From Desulfacinum sp. (GTDB lineage Bacteria > Desulfobacterota > Syntrophobacteria > Syntrophobacterales > DSM-9756), in contig JACIYN010000027.1 in assembly GCA_014359885.1 (NCBI GenBank), positions 1-64,000 on the forward strand: a stretch of 64,000 nt of DNA, read 5' to 3'. This document shows positions 37,487 through 46,447 of the stretch, in pieces; position 1 is the stretch's first letter; the number at the start of each line of letters is the position of its first letter. Under the pieces are notes generated by a model, which had not been told where the DNA came from, ran no database searches, and was given only the letters and a program-made list of their open reading frames with translations. The position numbers and the translations under genes were made by a program.

Positions 37487-37867
37487 TCATTCCACTCCCA
37501 ATTTGCGCAGCACGTGGACGATGCTCTTTTTGTTCAGAAACCCCACGTGCCGGAACACCTCCCGGCCTTCCTTGTCGTAGAAGATCTGCGTGGGGATGGC
37601 GCGGATCCCGAACCGTCGGGCCGCCTCTCGGTTTTCCCATACATCGATGAAAAGTACGGCCGCCCTTCCATCGTATTCCTTTTTGAGCTCGTCCAGGATG
37701 GGAGCCATCATCTTGCAAGGGATGCACTTGTGGGCCCCCAGATCCACCAGCGTGACCATCCCGGGAACGGGTATCTCGGCCTTGGCATCCTCCTGGGCCC
37801 AGGCCCAGGGGCCCGTAACGCCCGCCAGAACGAGAACCGCCAACACCCACGTCACCGTCCGCTTCAT
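37487..37867 (-). CDS. Exported thioredoxin-like protein
   Basis: The 126-residue protein has a signal sequence (MKRTVTWVLAVLVLAGVTGPWAWA) and a thioredoxin domain with the active site KCIPC (near residues 47-51) and the cis-proline segment AIPTQIFYD. It should be exported and receive electrons from the CcdA protein encoded next. GGAGG precedes ATG 37867. The promoter region carries a perfect inverted repeat over the -10 box. Confidence 0.85.
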   Translation of the reverse strand: MKRTVTWVLAVLVLAGVTGPWAWAQEDAKAEIPVPGMVTLVDLGAHKCIPCKMMAPILDELKKEYDGRAAVLFIDVWENREAARRFGIRAIPTQIFYDKEGREVFRHVGFLNKKSIVHVLRKLGVE

Positions 37868-37899
37868 GATCGGCCTCCGTCTTGAACATGTAAACCACG

Positions 37900-37934
37900 T
37901 ATGCCCATATAGGCATATGGTCGCCAAAGGTCAA
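37900..37934 (-). promoter_or_regulatory. Promoter with overlapping operator for the thioredoxin-ccdA operon
   Basis: On the minus strand TTGACC (37934-37929), 17 bases, then TATATG (37911-37906) forms a promoter. The perfect inverted repeat TATGCC-N6-GGCATA (37900-37917) covers the -10 box and its spacer edge, as repressor operators do. Start codon 37867 lies about 30 bases downstream. Confidence 0.7.
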
Positions 37935-37967
37935 CTCCTAAATGGCAAGGGGCATGCGGCTACGCTT

Positions 37968-38172
37968 CTAAGAGTCATGGCTCCCCTCGCGCCACTCCGC
38001 ATGGATGAAGGAGCGGGCCGGAGCAAGGGCATTTGTCGGAACGCCCCAAGATACCATTCTCTATGAGTCACTGCGCGCCCATTGCATTGCCGGGCACCCT
38101 CCTTGCGGCCTTCGCGGTTCCTACAACTAAAAAGATTTGCCTCTATTCGAGTTCATCCGCGGTTCTCTTTGG
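37968..38172 (-). repeat. Dispersed ~200-bp intergenic repeat, copy 1
   Basis: The reverse complement of this segment is roughly 85 percent identical (by eye) to 49492-49698. It runs from CGCGGATGAACTCGAATAGA through a GTGCCCGGCAAT core to CCATGCGGAGTGGCGCGAGG. No convincing gene is encoded. The rest of the gap 37868-38269 holds the operator above and nothing else recognised. Confidence 0.75.
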
Positions 38173-38269
38173 CATCCAATGGAAGGATTCCTTTCCGTCT
38201 CTCCCATCACCGCCGGATGTGCGTGCGGGAATAAACCCCGTCCGAGGCAAAAACCGCGCAGCAAACGGC

Positions 38270-39838
38270 TCAATCCTCCTGCGGGCCCCTGGAGGCCTCG
38301 TGGGTGGCACCGGATCCGGCAGGGTCTCCAGATCCCCGGAAATGGTAGGCGGTCGCTCCCGAGGCGATCCCCAGAAGCAGGGCGTCCCGAAGAACGGACC
38401 AAGCCATGGAGGAAAAGACTCCGGGCCCGTGACCTCCGGTGATAAAACACCCGCAGTCCATATCCAGCCCGCGTGCCCAGTTAAAGAGCAGCGCAGCGAG
38501 AAAGACGGCGAGAAGGCCGTCTGCAACGAGCAGAGCCCCGGATGTCCCAACGCCCGTCACAAGGCACGCTCCTGCCAGCGCTTCCAGCCAAGGGAGGACC
38601 AACGCCGCGCCGTTCACCGCCCAGTCGGGCAGGATCTGGTAGTTGAAAACCACTTGGGCGAACTCCCGGGGATGCAGGATCTTGTCGTAGGAGGCATAAA
38701 GAAAGACGGCCCCCAGAAGGACCCGGCCGGCCACGTAGAGACCCCGGCCCGGCGTCCAGGCGCCCCGGCCCCGGTCGCTCCATTCCACCGGGCCGCCGGC
38801 GCCCAACTTTGCTTCCTCTGCGCCGTTGCAGGAAAGTTCGCAGAGAAGGGACCCCTTGCCGCACGGGTTCGTTTCCAACTGCACCACCGGATGGTCGATT
38901 GCGTGGTGTTCATGAAGCCTTTGGCGCACCACCTGCTTGATTTGTTCCGCACGACTGAGCGGCTGATCGTCCACCACCAGGTGACACGAGAAGGCGATGC
39001 TCGACCCTCCCACGCTCCATGCGTGCAGGTAGTGGGCGTTTTGGACGCCGGGAATCCGTTCCAGTTCCTCCTTGATCCGGGCGATGTCCACACCGGCGGG
39101 CGCGGCGTTCATGAGCACCACCACCGCCTCGCGTAAGATGCCCCAGCAGTTCTTGAGGATGAAGAGGACAATCAGCAGGGAAAGCGCCGGATCCAGCCAG
39201 TTCCACGGTTTCACCATCAGGACGGCCCCGTTGATGAGTACCGCCACGGAGGTCAGCAGGTCACCGACCATGTGCAGGAAGGCGCCTCGAACGTTCAGGC
39301 TGTGGGCGGCGTCCTTGTGCAGGAACCACGCGGAAAGCCCGTTTCCCGCCACTCCCACGCCCGCCAGGGCCAGGACCAAGAGTCCCGAAACCGGTTCCGG
39401 ATGCCGGAACCGATGGATCGCTTCCCAGACGATATAGCCCGAAGCCGCCAGGAGAAGCGCCACGTTGATGAGCGCCGCCAGGACCTCCGCTCGACGAAAC
39501 CCGAACGTGTGCCGGACCGTCGCCCCCCTTCGAGCGATCACGAAGGCCGCATAGGCGATGACAAGGGCCGCCAGATCGCTGAAGTTGTGGGCGGCGTCGG
39601 AAAGGAGCGCCACGCTGTTGGCCAGAATCCCGCCGGCCACCTGAGCCGAAGGGATGGCCAGGTTGAGGGCCATGGCGACCAGGAGACTTCGACCGGATGA
39701 GGTCTCCACCGGCGCATGGTGGTGGTGACCCAGGTGGCCGTGGTCATGGCAACATCGTTGGTGACCACCGGCCGGGCCATGAGGGTCCGCCATTTTCAGC
39801 GTTGGCGTTTCGTGGACCGTTTCCGTGCCCTGCCCCAT
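38270..39838 (-). CDS. CDF metal transporter fused to a MauE/DoxX-like membrane domain
   Basis: The 522-residue protein has a histidine-rich N-terminus (HDHGHLGHHHH) and a CDF transporter domain (about 50-325) with zinc-site motifs SDAAHNFSD (near 80-88) and HMVGDLL (189-195), plus the cytosolic ferredoxin-like tail. After a cysteine-bearing linker (about 326-360) a second membrane domain (about 366-505) matches MauE/DoxX-like proteins (GRVLLGAVFLYASYDKILHP, NYQILPDWAV, DMDCGCF). MauE-like proteins normally stand alone beside rhodanese or thiol genes, and a rhodanese gene is next. The CDF part should export Zn, Fe or Co by proton antiport. Confidence 0.85.
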   Translation of the reverse strand: MGQGTETVHETPTLKMADPHGPAGGHQRCCHDHGHLGHHHHAPVETSSGRSLLVAMALNLAIPSAQVAGGILANSVALLSDAAHNFSDLAALVIAYAAFVIARRGATVRHTFGFRRAEVLAALINVALLLAASGYIVWEAIHRFRHPEPVSGLLVLALAGVGVAGNGLSAWFLHKDAAHSLNVRGAFLHMVGDLLTSVAVLINGAVLMVKPWNWLDPALSLLIVLFILKNCWGILREAVVVLMNAAPAGVDIARIKEELERIPGVQNAHYLHAWSVGGSSIAFSCHLVVDDQPLSRAEQIKQVVRQRLHEHHAIDHPVVQLETNPCGKGSLLCELSCNGAEEAKLGAGGPVEWSDRGRGAWTPGRGLYVAGRVLLGAVFLYASYDKILHPREFAQVVFNYQILPDWAVNGAALVLPWLEALAGACLVTGVGTSGALLVADGLLAVFLAALLFNWARGLDMDCGCFITGGHGPGVFSSMAWSVLRDALLLGIASGATAYHFRGSGDPAGSGATHEASRGPQED

Positions 39839-39904
39839 GCGTTCCCCTTTCCTTTGGGACTGATTTGCATCTGGCGAGACTGTTTATGGTTCATGCACAG
39901 CACG

Positions 39905-39932
39905 GTAGGGGCGAATGATCATTCGCCCCTAC
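39905..39932. repeat. GTAGGGGCGAAT palindrome, copy 4
   Basis: A perfect 28-bp palindrome in the 150-bp gap between the CDF fusion gene and the rhodanese gene (both minus strand), where it could weaken read-through. Confidence 0.9.
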
Positions 39933-39988
39933 TGCCGTGACTCGGATCGCCGACAAGCCGGCACCGACAGGAGGCTGGCCCCTTGCAT

Positions 39989-40501
39989 TCAATCGCCCGT
40001 GGCGGTCGGAAGTCCCGCGTTCAACCACACCGTCCAGCCGTTGACGAGCACGTGCACGTTTGCGTAACCCAGGGCCTGGAGCGCCACGGCCACTTCCCGG
40101 CTGAGGCCGCAGCCTTCCCCGTCGCAATAGCTGATGATCCGCCGATCCTTTTCGACACCTGAAAGGACCTGCGGTGCCGCCTCGTCGAAGAGGGCCCACG
40201 GGAGATTGACCGCCCCCAGGATATGCCCTTCCCGGTAGCTTTCCGGGTCGCGGGCGTCCACGAAGAGCGCCTCGCCCGAAAAGAAGGCATCCTGGGCCTC
40301 TTCCACCGAGATCACCAGGGAATCGCCCGCCTCCGTTTCCAGACCGCGGGCCGCTTCCCAGTCTCCCATCCACGGGAGCGGATGGGGGCGCAGGAGGTTG
40401 GTCGCCGCGGCCAGAACCACCGCCCCGACCACCAGACCCAGGGCCTGGAGGAGACCCTGGATCCAGGGGCTTTGGGTCGTGTTTCCATGGGAATGGAACA
40501 T
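39989..40501 (-). CDS. Membrane-anchored rhodanese-like protein
   Basis: The 170-residue protein has one N-terminal helix (GLLQALGLVVGAVVLAAAT) and a rhodanese domain with DARDPESYREGHILGAVNLP and the active loop YCDGEGCGLS (catalytic Cys near residue 124). It should carry sulfur as persulfide at the membrane. Rhodaneses of this form commonly sit next to MauE/DoxX-like genes; here that domain is in the fused downstream gene. Confidence 0.82.
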   Translation of the reverse strand: MFHSHGNTTQSPWIQGLLQALGLVVGAVVLAAATNLLRPHPLPWMGDWEAARGLETEAGDSLVISVEEAQDAFFSGEALFVDARDPESYREGHILGAVNLPWALFDEAAPQVLSGVEKDRRIISYCDGEGCGLSREVAVALQALGYANVHVLVNGWTVWLNAGLPTATGD

Positions 40502-40540
40502 CCCGTATCCTTCAACTTTCTGTGTCTTCGCCGAATGCCT

Positions 40541-40568
40541 GTAGGGGCGTTTCGCGAAACGCCCCTAC
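40541..40568. repeat. GTAGGGGCG palindrome variant
   Basis: A perfect palindrome with GTAGGGGCG arms but a TTTCGCGAAA centre in place of AATGATCATT. It suggests that the outer arms are the conserved part of the family. Confidence 0.85.
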
Positions 40569-40640
40569 ACCTTACCCGGATCCGTGTTGAAGGCAAACCC
40601 GGCCAATACCCATAGGCGCGATAATTTTTCCGTCCGCATG

Positions 40641-40676
40641 CAAAAGAAGAACGGGGCACTGCCGCGTGCCCCGTTC
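40641..40676 (-). terminator. Intrinsic terminator after acr3
   Basis: GAACGGGGCAC and GTGCCCCGTTC form a perfect 11-bp stem with a 6-base loop (40649-40676). On the minus strand it is followed by TTCTTTTG. It lies just after the Acr3 stop codon at 40710. Confidence 0.8.
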
Positions 40677-40709
40677 CACCCGCCCTTCACCTTGCCGGTT
40701 GCCCTCTTA

Positions 40710-41906
40710 CTACACCCGTTCCCGCCGGAACCAGTGGGACGTCTTCAGGCAGATCTTGACGAGCATGAGCATCACCGGCACCTCGATGAGCACCCCCACC
40801 ACCGTGGCCAAGGCGGCTCCCGAAGAAAGGCCGAAAAGTAAGGTCGCCGTGGCGATGGCCACTTCGAAGTGGTTGGATGCTCCGATCATGGCCGACGGCG
40901 CCGCATCTTCGTAGGTCAGGTTCAGCGCCCGGGCCAGCCCGTAGGTCAGCCAGAAGATGAGGTTGGTCTGAATGAACAGGGGAATGGCGATCCAAAGAAT
41001 CGTCAACGGATTGGCCACGATCACATCCCCCTTGAAGGAAAAGAGAAGCACCAGGGTCACCAAAAGAGCGATGATGGTGATGGGGGTGAGCACATGAAGG
41101 AACTTCTCTTCAAACCACGGCTCCCCCTTGGCCTGGATAATGAGCTTCCTGGAAAGGTAACCGGCCACCAGGGGCAGAGCCACGTAGATCCCGATGGAAA
41201 GGACCAGGGCCTGCCAGGGTACGGGAAGCCGCCCCACGCCCAGAAGAAACCCGCCCAGGGGGCCGTAGAGAAAGAGCATGGTCAGGCTGTTGATGGCCAC
41301 CATCACCAGGGTGTGCCCGTCGTTTCCCCGGGCCAGATAGCCCCACACGAGCACCATGGCCGTACAGGGAGCGATCCCCAGGAGGATGCAGCCCGCCAGA
41401 TAGCTCCGCCACAAGGGCACCTGGAGCATCTTCACCCCTTCGTGCATCACCACGGTTCCCACCCCGTGAGTGGCTCCCACCGGCAGGTTCAATCCCAGGG
41501 GCATCTTCACGTAATCCACGGCCTCGGGGCCGATCATTCCTTTCAGGGCATAGCCCAGAAAGAAAAGGGCAATCCCGTACATGGTAAAGGGCTTGATGGC
41601 CCAGTTGGCAAAGAGCGTGAGCCCCACGGGCTTGACACTCTTGCCCGCCCGAACCACCTCGCCGAAATCGATCTTCACCATGATGGGATACATCATGAAA
41701 AAGAGACAGACCGCGATGGGGATCGACACCACCGGCGCCTCCCCCACATAGATGGCCATGCCGTCCAGCGTGCGGGCCACTTCCGGGGCCACCCGCCCCA
41801 AGACGATTCCCGCCGCAATGCACAGGATCACCCACACGGAAAGATAGCGCTCGAAAACGGTCAGTCCGCGCCCGCCACGTTTCCTTTCCGGAAGCTCCGA
41901 AGCCAT
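40710..41906 (-). CDS. acr3: Acr3-type arsenite efflux permease
   Basis: The 398-residue protein has ten membrane helices and the Acr3 motifs [21 protein letters not shown] (active-site Cys near residue 170), [16 protein letters not shown] and [17 protein letters not shown]. It expels arsenite (or antimonite) by proton motive force. No arsC or arsR is adjacent; an ArsP-like permease is divergent. A sigma-70 promoter, TTGACA-N18-TATAGA, reads toward it at 42096-42067. Confidence 0.92.
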   Translation of the reverse strand: MASELPERKRGGRGLTVFERYLSVWVILCIAAGIVLGRVAPEVARTLDGMAIYVGEAPVVSIPIAVCLFFMMYPIMVKIDFGEVVRAGKSVKPVGLTLFANWAIKPFTMYGIALFFLGYALKGMIGPEAVDYVKMPLGLNLPVGATHGVGTVVMHEGVKMLQVPLWRSYLAGCILLGIAPCTAMVLVWGYLARGNDGHTLVMVAINSLTMLFLYGPLGGFLLGVGRLPVPWQALVLSIGIYVALPLVAGYLSRKLIIQAKGEPWFEEKFLHVLTPITIIALLVTLVLLFSFKGDVIVANPLTILWIAIPLFIQTNLIFWLTYGLARALNLTYEDAAPSAMIGASNHFEVAIATATLLFGLSSGAALATVVGVLIEVPVMLMLVKICLKTSHWFRRERV

Positions 41907-42066
41907 AGATTCCTCCTTGCGGTTCCACTGGATTGCCGGATCGGTATGCCCACATCTTCATATCTTCATGGCGGCGGGATCAATCCCCTCCGCCCAGGGA
42001 CCTCGGGGCCATGGGGGAAACGAGCTTGTTCCCCTGCGCACAAGGTCACCTGTTCATTGCCCACAT

Positions 42067-42096
42067 TCTATATGCCTCGATCCCTTTGCCTGTCAA
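42067..42096 (-). promoter_or_regulatory. Sigma-70 type promoter for acr3
   Basis: On the minus strand TTGACA (42096-42091) and TATAGA (42072-42067) are separated by 18 bases. The -10 side includes ATATGCC, which is half of the inverted repeat found at the thioredoxin-ccdA promoter. Confidence 0.6.
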
Positions 42097-42156
42097 GCCA
42101 CAGGGTGCCCCGTTCACTATTTTTTGTTCCTCCGCTTTTTTTTAATGATACCCATC

Positions 42157-42188
42157 TTGACAACGCTCCACTATATTGCCATAGTGGA
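42157..42188 (+). promoter_or_regulatory. Promoter with overlapping operator for the ArsP-like gene
   Basis: TTGACA (42157-42162), 17 bases, then CATAGT (42180-42185) forms a promoter. The perfect inverted repeat TCCACTAT-N6-ATAGTGGA (42167-42188) spans the spacer and the -10 box. ArsR-type repressors bind such sites, but no regulator gene is in the window nearby. Confidence 0.7.
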
Positions 42189-42258
42189 ATACGTCAGGCA
42201 ACCGAAATCGGCCCGCCCGGGTTTCGGGTGAGGGCCGCAAACAGAGGAGGACACGGTC

Positions 42259-43635
42259 ATGGCGCGAGCGGAAGCAACACGGACGGATTTTTCGGTGGAG
42301 GAAGCTCCCGTGGAGGAGCGGGAAGAGAGCCAGATCTCCTGGCGGGAAATCTGGAAGCCCCTGACGATCATCGTGGGGACTTTCTTGGTTCTCTTCTATC
42401 TTCCCATGGACAGTGAGCGGTTTCGAGGCGCCGTTCTGGAATCCCTGGCTTTGGCCAAGTGGTATGCCCAGGAACACGTTCTTCTGTGCCTGGTTCCCGC
42501 CTTCTTCATTGCGGGGGCCATCGCCTGTTTCGTTTCCCAGGCGGCGGTCATGAAGTACCTGGGCGCGGGCGCCAAGAAGGTTCTGGCCTACGGGGTGGCC
42601 TCGGTTTCCGGGAGCATTCTGGCGGTCTGTTCCTGCACCGTGCTGCCGCTCTTTGCCGGGATCTGGAAGCGCGGCGCGGGTCTGGGGCCGGCCATCGCCT
42701 TCCTCTATTCGGGGCCGGCCATCAACATCCTGGCCATCGTGCTGACGGCCCGCATTCTGGGTCTTCCCCTGGGGATCGCCCGCGCGGTGGGTGCCATCTC
42801 CTTCAGCATCATCATCGGGCTGGCCATGCACTTCATCTTCCGAGAAGAGGAGGAAGCCAAGGCGGCCGCGGCGCTTCACATGCCCGCCCCCGAAGTGGAA
42901 CGCCCCCTGTGGCAGAATGTGGTCTATTTTGCTTCCATGGTGGGGGTGCTCATCTTCGCCACGTGGGGCAAGTCCAGTTCTCCGGTGGGTTTCTGGAACG
43001 CTGTTTACGAGATCAAATGGTATCTGGCCGGCGCCTTCGCCCTGCTCCTGGGTGCCCTCCTGGTCTTGTGGTTCCGTGTGAAGGCCTACAAGATCGTTCT
43101 TTCGGCGGTGGCGGTCGCGGCCCTCGCCTACACGTTTCCCCATGAGCCGCTCATCGCCTTTTCGGCCGGCATCATCGCCCTGGTGATCTGCCTCACCACC
43201 ACCCGGGGCGAGACGGAAACCTGGTTTCTTTCCACCTGGGACTTCACCAAGCAGATCACGCCGCTTCTTTTCGCCGGCGTGCTGGCCGCAGGGCTTCTGT
43301 TGGGCCGTCCCGGCGGGGCCGAAGGGATCATTCCCTCTGCGTGGGTGAGCGGACTGGTGGGCGGAAATTCCGTGGGAGCCAACCTCTTTGCCGCCGTGGT
43401 GGGGGCGTTCATGTACTTCGCCACGCTCACCGAGGTCCCCATCCTCCAGGGGCTCATCGGCGCCGGCATGGGAAAGGGCCCCGCTCTGGCATTACTCCTC
43501 GCCGGCCCGGCCCTGAGCCTTCCCAACATGCTGGTGATCCGAAGTGTCATGGGGACGAAGAAGACGGTGGTTTTCGTCTGTCTGGTGGTGGTCATGTCCA
43601 CGATCGCGGGGCTCATCTACGGGGCGTATTTCTGA
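42259..43635 (+). CDS. ArsP/DUF318-type permease
   Basis: The 458-residue protein has ten to twelve membrane helices and the permease motif VCSCTVLPLFAGIWKRGAG (Cys-Ser-Cys near residue 120), later repeated as GGNSVGANLFAAVVGAFMYFATLTEVPI. ArsP homologues expel trivalent organoarsenicals; other DUF318 permeases are linked with redox proteins such as the nearby thioredoxin and CcdA. It is divergent from acr3 with an operator between them. Confidence 0.85.
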   Translation: MARAEATRTDFSVEEAPVEEREESQISWREIWKPLTIIVGTFLVLFYLPMDSERFRGAVLESLALAKWYAQEHVLLCLVPAFFIAGAIACFVSQAAVMKYLGAGAKKVLAYGVASVSGSILAVCSCTVLPLFAGIWKRGAGLGPAIAFLYSGPAINILAIVLTARILGLPLGIARAVGAISFSIIIGLAMHFIFREEEEAKAAAALHMPAPEVERPLWQNVVYFASMVGVLIFATWGKSSSPVGFWNAVYEIKWYLAGAFALLLGALLVLWFRVKAYKIVLSAVAVAALAYTFPHEPLIAFSAGIIALVICLTTTRGETETWFLSTWDFTKQITPLLFAGVLAAGLLLGRPGGAEGIIPSAWVSGLVGGNSVGANLFAAVVGAFMYFATLTEVPILQGLIGAGMGKGPALALLLAGPALSLPNMLVIRSVMGTKKTVVFVCLVVVMSTIAGLIYGAYF

Positions 43636-44116
43636 GGGGGAGGGGCAAGGTACAAGGCGAAAGGAGAAAGAGAAAAGACCGGTCTTTTCAATGGCCGCGG
43701 GGTTCCGCCCCGCGGTCTTGCCCCCCGAGGAGCTTTTTCCAGAACCCCTCTAACCGTCGCTCCTACCATTAAAGGCATACGTGTCGATTCGCGTTTATTC
43801 GCGGTTGTCTTTTACATTATCCCCCATCAGGGGGAGCCCGCTAGAACGAAGGATGAAACGCACCTTTGGAAAGCGGGCCCCTGTAGGGGCGAATGATTAT
43901 TCGCCCCTACAGGCCGCGCGAACGAACGGGACGAGGTCGCGTTTCATAGAAATTGGACGATTGCTGCCCATAGCGGGGTTCCGGCGGGCGGGCGTCAACC
44001 TAGCCCCTACAAAGGCAGACGCACCAGTTGATCAGGGGCGGGATCAAACCCCGCCCCCTACCCGGAAGGAGAATCCCCTTTTGAAGGGACGAAGCGTGAT
44101 TCGCCCCTTCGGACCG
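43636..44116. other. Repeat-filled convergent gap without a gene
   Basis: It contains a short CGATTCGCGTTTATTCGCGG segment related to the start of the dispersed 200-bp repeat, then a unit (43849-44010) sharing GAAGGATGAAACGCACCTTTG, the palindrome and flanking bases with 59199-59335, and a GGGGCGGGATCAAACCCCGCCCC hairpin at about 44035-44058. Confidence 0.7.
43883..43910. repeat. GTAGGGGCGAAT palindrome, copy 5
   Basis: A 28-bp palindrome with one mismatch (ATGATTATTC centre), lying between two convergent genes. Confidence 0.9.
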
Positions 44117-44974
44117 TCACTCGAATTCCGATTCGGGCGGAATCTCTTTCAGCGCATCTGAGAGCTTGGCGGCCAGGTCGGCCACGGACCGGGCCAGGAG
44201 GCGGCCGTCGAAGGGGGCCAGGCCGTTGGGCGCGGTCCGCGGCGGCACCTGGGCCATGAGTTCCGCCAGGCGGGCCTCCCGCGGCACCACCAGGGACCCC
44301 AGGTGGCGCCCCCACCGGGTGGAGATGAGCACCTCATGGAGGCGGTCCGTCCGGGGATCGGAAAAGAACCGAAGCAGGGTGGCCTGCCAGTAGAGGCACC
44401 GGCGGATGCTCCTTTCGGCGGGCACGTGGCGCGGCAGCACAACCTGCAGAAAGCGTTGAAAATAACGCGGCGCCGGATGCGTCCGGCACAGCCCGCGGCG
44501 CATGCGATCCAGGGAGCCGCAAAATCCGTCGGCCGGCCCCACCAGCGGAATCCACTGGGCTTCCAGCTGTCCTTCCAGCCAAAGGTGGCACGATTTGGGC
44601 TTCAGCCGATAGTAGCGGCAAGGCCAAAAGGGCGGTTCGCTGTAGTACACCACCAGCCCGTGCCAGTAGGCATCGGCCACCAGGTGGCTCATGAACCCCA
44701 GAAGCCAGGATGTGTAAACAAGATCTTCTCTTGCCCGCTGTTCCTTCAGGAGGTTCCGACAGACGCGGGCTCCTTCTTCCCCCTGGAATCGGTGGAGCAG
44801 TCGTCCCACGCGTGACAAGGTGAACCGGGGTATGTCATAGAAGAGGGTGTCCGGCATGACGGCACCCAGCAGGAAGGACTCCGTGTCCAGCCGGAAGGAT
44901 TTCCTCCCCGCGGCGGCGTTCCAAATCCCGGCCGCTTCCCGGGCCAACAGCATGTGAAACCGCTCTTTGGGCAT
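44117..44974 (-). CDS. Zinc-dependent phospholipase C-like protein
   Basis: The 285-residue protein has the PF00882-type pattern: an early ARE...GIWNAA, FLLGAVMPDTLFYDIPRFTL (metal-binding Asp) and GFMSHLVADAYWHGLV (His-x3-Asp-x3-His). These cytosolic homologues of bacterial phospholipase C are mostly uncharacterised. Its ATG (44974) overlaps the divergent MFS gene's start region. Confidence 0.7.
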   Translation of the reverse strand: MPKERFHMLLAREAAGIWNAAAGRKSFRLDTESFLLGAVMPDTLFYDIPRFTLSRVGRLLHRFQGEEGARVCRNLLKEQRAREDLVYTSWLLGFMSHLVADAYWHGLVVYYSEPPFWPCRYYRLKPKSCHLWLEGQLEAQWIPLVGPADGFCGSLDRMRRGLCRTHPAPRYFQRFLQVVLPRHVPAERSIRRCLYWQATLLRFFSDPRTDRLHEVLISTRWGRHLGSLVVPREARLAELMAQVPPRTAPNGLAPFDGRLLARSVADLAAKLSDALKEIPPESEFE

Positions 44975-46280
44975 GGAGGTGTCCTTGTCTCTGTTTCGCC
45001 GGCTCTTTCCAAAAGACCGGGCTCAATGGGCCTGGTGCCTCTACGACTGGGCCAATTCCGCCTTCGCCACCAGCGTCCTCGCCGTCTTCCTTCCCGTTTA
45101 TTTCGCCCGGGTCGTGGTTCCCCCCGAGGGCGTGAGCCTCCCGATCTTCGGCCGGGCATGGCACACGGGAGCTTCTTCCTTGTGGGCCTACACGGTGTCC
45201 CTGGCCGTGCTGCTGGTCGTCGTCTCCGCCCCCTTGGTGGGAAGGGTTGCCGATGAAAAGGCGTCGCGCAAGGGGTTTCTTCTTTTTTGCGTGGCAGCGG
45301 GCGCCTCGGCCACCGCGTTCCTGGCGAGTTGCGGTGCGGGGGACGTCTTCCGGACCCTGGCAACCTTCCTGGCGGCTTACGTCGCTTTCAGCACATCGGA
45401 GATTTTCTACAATTCATATCTTCCCCACATCGCCGCGCCGTGGACGCGCGATTGGCTTTCCGGCCTGGGATACGCCTACGGATATGTGGGCGGAGGGCTT
45501 CTTTTGGCCGTGCATCTTTGGGTCCTGGCCCACCATTCATCTCTGGGGCTCGAGGATTCGGCCCGCGCGATCCGCCTCTTTTTCCTTTCGGTGGGGATTT
45601 GGTGGGCCGTCTTTTCCGTGCCTTGCGCCTTATGGCTCCCCAAGGAAGTGCGAAAGGACCTTGACGAGGACGGCCGTCCTCCGCATCTATTCTCCCAGGA
45701 GTTCCGGGCCGTTTACCGCGAGATCGGCTTCTTTCCCGGAGCGTTCCGCATGGTTTGCGCCTACTTCTTCTTCAACAACGGCATTCAAACGGTCATCGCC
45801 ATGGCGTCCATGTACGGCGCCACCGCCCTCCAGCTGAAAACGGGCGATATCGCCCTCGCCTTTCTCATCACCCAGGCGGTGGCCTTTCCCGGTGCGGTTC
45901 TTCTCAGCCGACTGGCGGAAGACTGGGGCGCCAAGCGGGTGCTGCTCGTTTCCATCGGGCTCTGGTGTTGCATCGTCCTGGGCGCCTACAAGGTTCAGAA
46001 CGCCTTCCAGTTTCAGGCACTGGCCGCATGCGTCGGTTTCGTTCTGGGCGGCAGCCAGGCCCTCAGCCGCTCCCTTTTCAGCCGCCTGATCCCCCGGGAG
46101 CGAAGTTCCCAGTTTTTCGGGTTTTTCGCCGTGGGAGGCAAATTTTCCGCGCTGCTGGGGCCGTTCTTTTTCGGCCTCATGCAGGATCTCACCGGACAGC
46201 CGCGGTCGGCCATTCTGAGTGTCCTTCTTTTCTTCCTCGTGGGCTTCGCCCTCCTGTGGCGGGTGCCGTCGGAGGGCTGA
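44973..46280 (+). CDS. UMF1/Atg22-type MFS transporter
   Basis: The protein of about 435 residues has twelve helices and the family's WCLYDWANSAFATSVLAVFLPVYFA start and a middle FFNNGIQTVIAMASMYGA. Substrate is unknown; related proteins export amino acids or other small molecules. The start is uncertain: ATG 44973 overlaps the divergent gene's ATG, TTG 44967 is also in frame, and TTG 44985 has GGAGG at 44975-44979 with proper spacing. Confidence 0.85.
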   Translation: MEVSLSLFRRLFPKDRAQWAWCLYDWANSAFATSVLAVFLPVYFARVVVPPEGVSLPIFGRAWHTGASSLWAYTVSLAVLLVVVSAPLVGRVADEKASRKGFLLFCVAAGASATAFLASCGAGDVFRTLATFLAAYVAFSTSEIFYNSYLPHIAAPWTRDWLSGLGYAYGYVGGGLLLAVHLWVLAHHSSLGLEDSARAIRLFFLSVGIWWAVFSVPCALWLPKEVRKDLDEDGRPPHLFSQEFRAVYREIGFFPGAFRMVCAYFFFNNGIQTVIAMASMYGATALQLKTGDIALAFLITQAVAFPGAVLLSRLAEDWGAKRVLLVSIGLWCCIVLGAYKVQNAFQFQALAACVGFVLGGSQALSRSLFSRLIPRERSSQFFGFFAVGGKFSALLGPFFFGLMQDLTGQPRSAILSVLLFFLVGFALLWRVPSEG

Positions 46281-46365
46281 TCGGTCATGCATGGAATCTC
46301 CAGGGTAGCCCATGCCGGGCGTATCAACGCGGGGCAGTGTGCCGAGCCCAACGGGAGAAACGCTT

Positions 46366-46393
46366 GTAGGGGCGAATCATCATTCGCCCCTAC
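46366..46393. repeat. GTAGGGGCGAAT palindrome, copy 6
   Basis: A 28-bp palindrome with a near-symmetric ATCATCATTC centre between two convergent genes (46280 and 46448). Confidence 0.9.
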
Positions 46394-46447
46394 AGATTTC
46401 GCTCCATGGCCGAACGCACCGATGCTGGTGTTGGACAGGGTTCCTTT

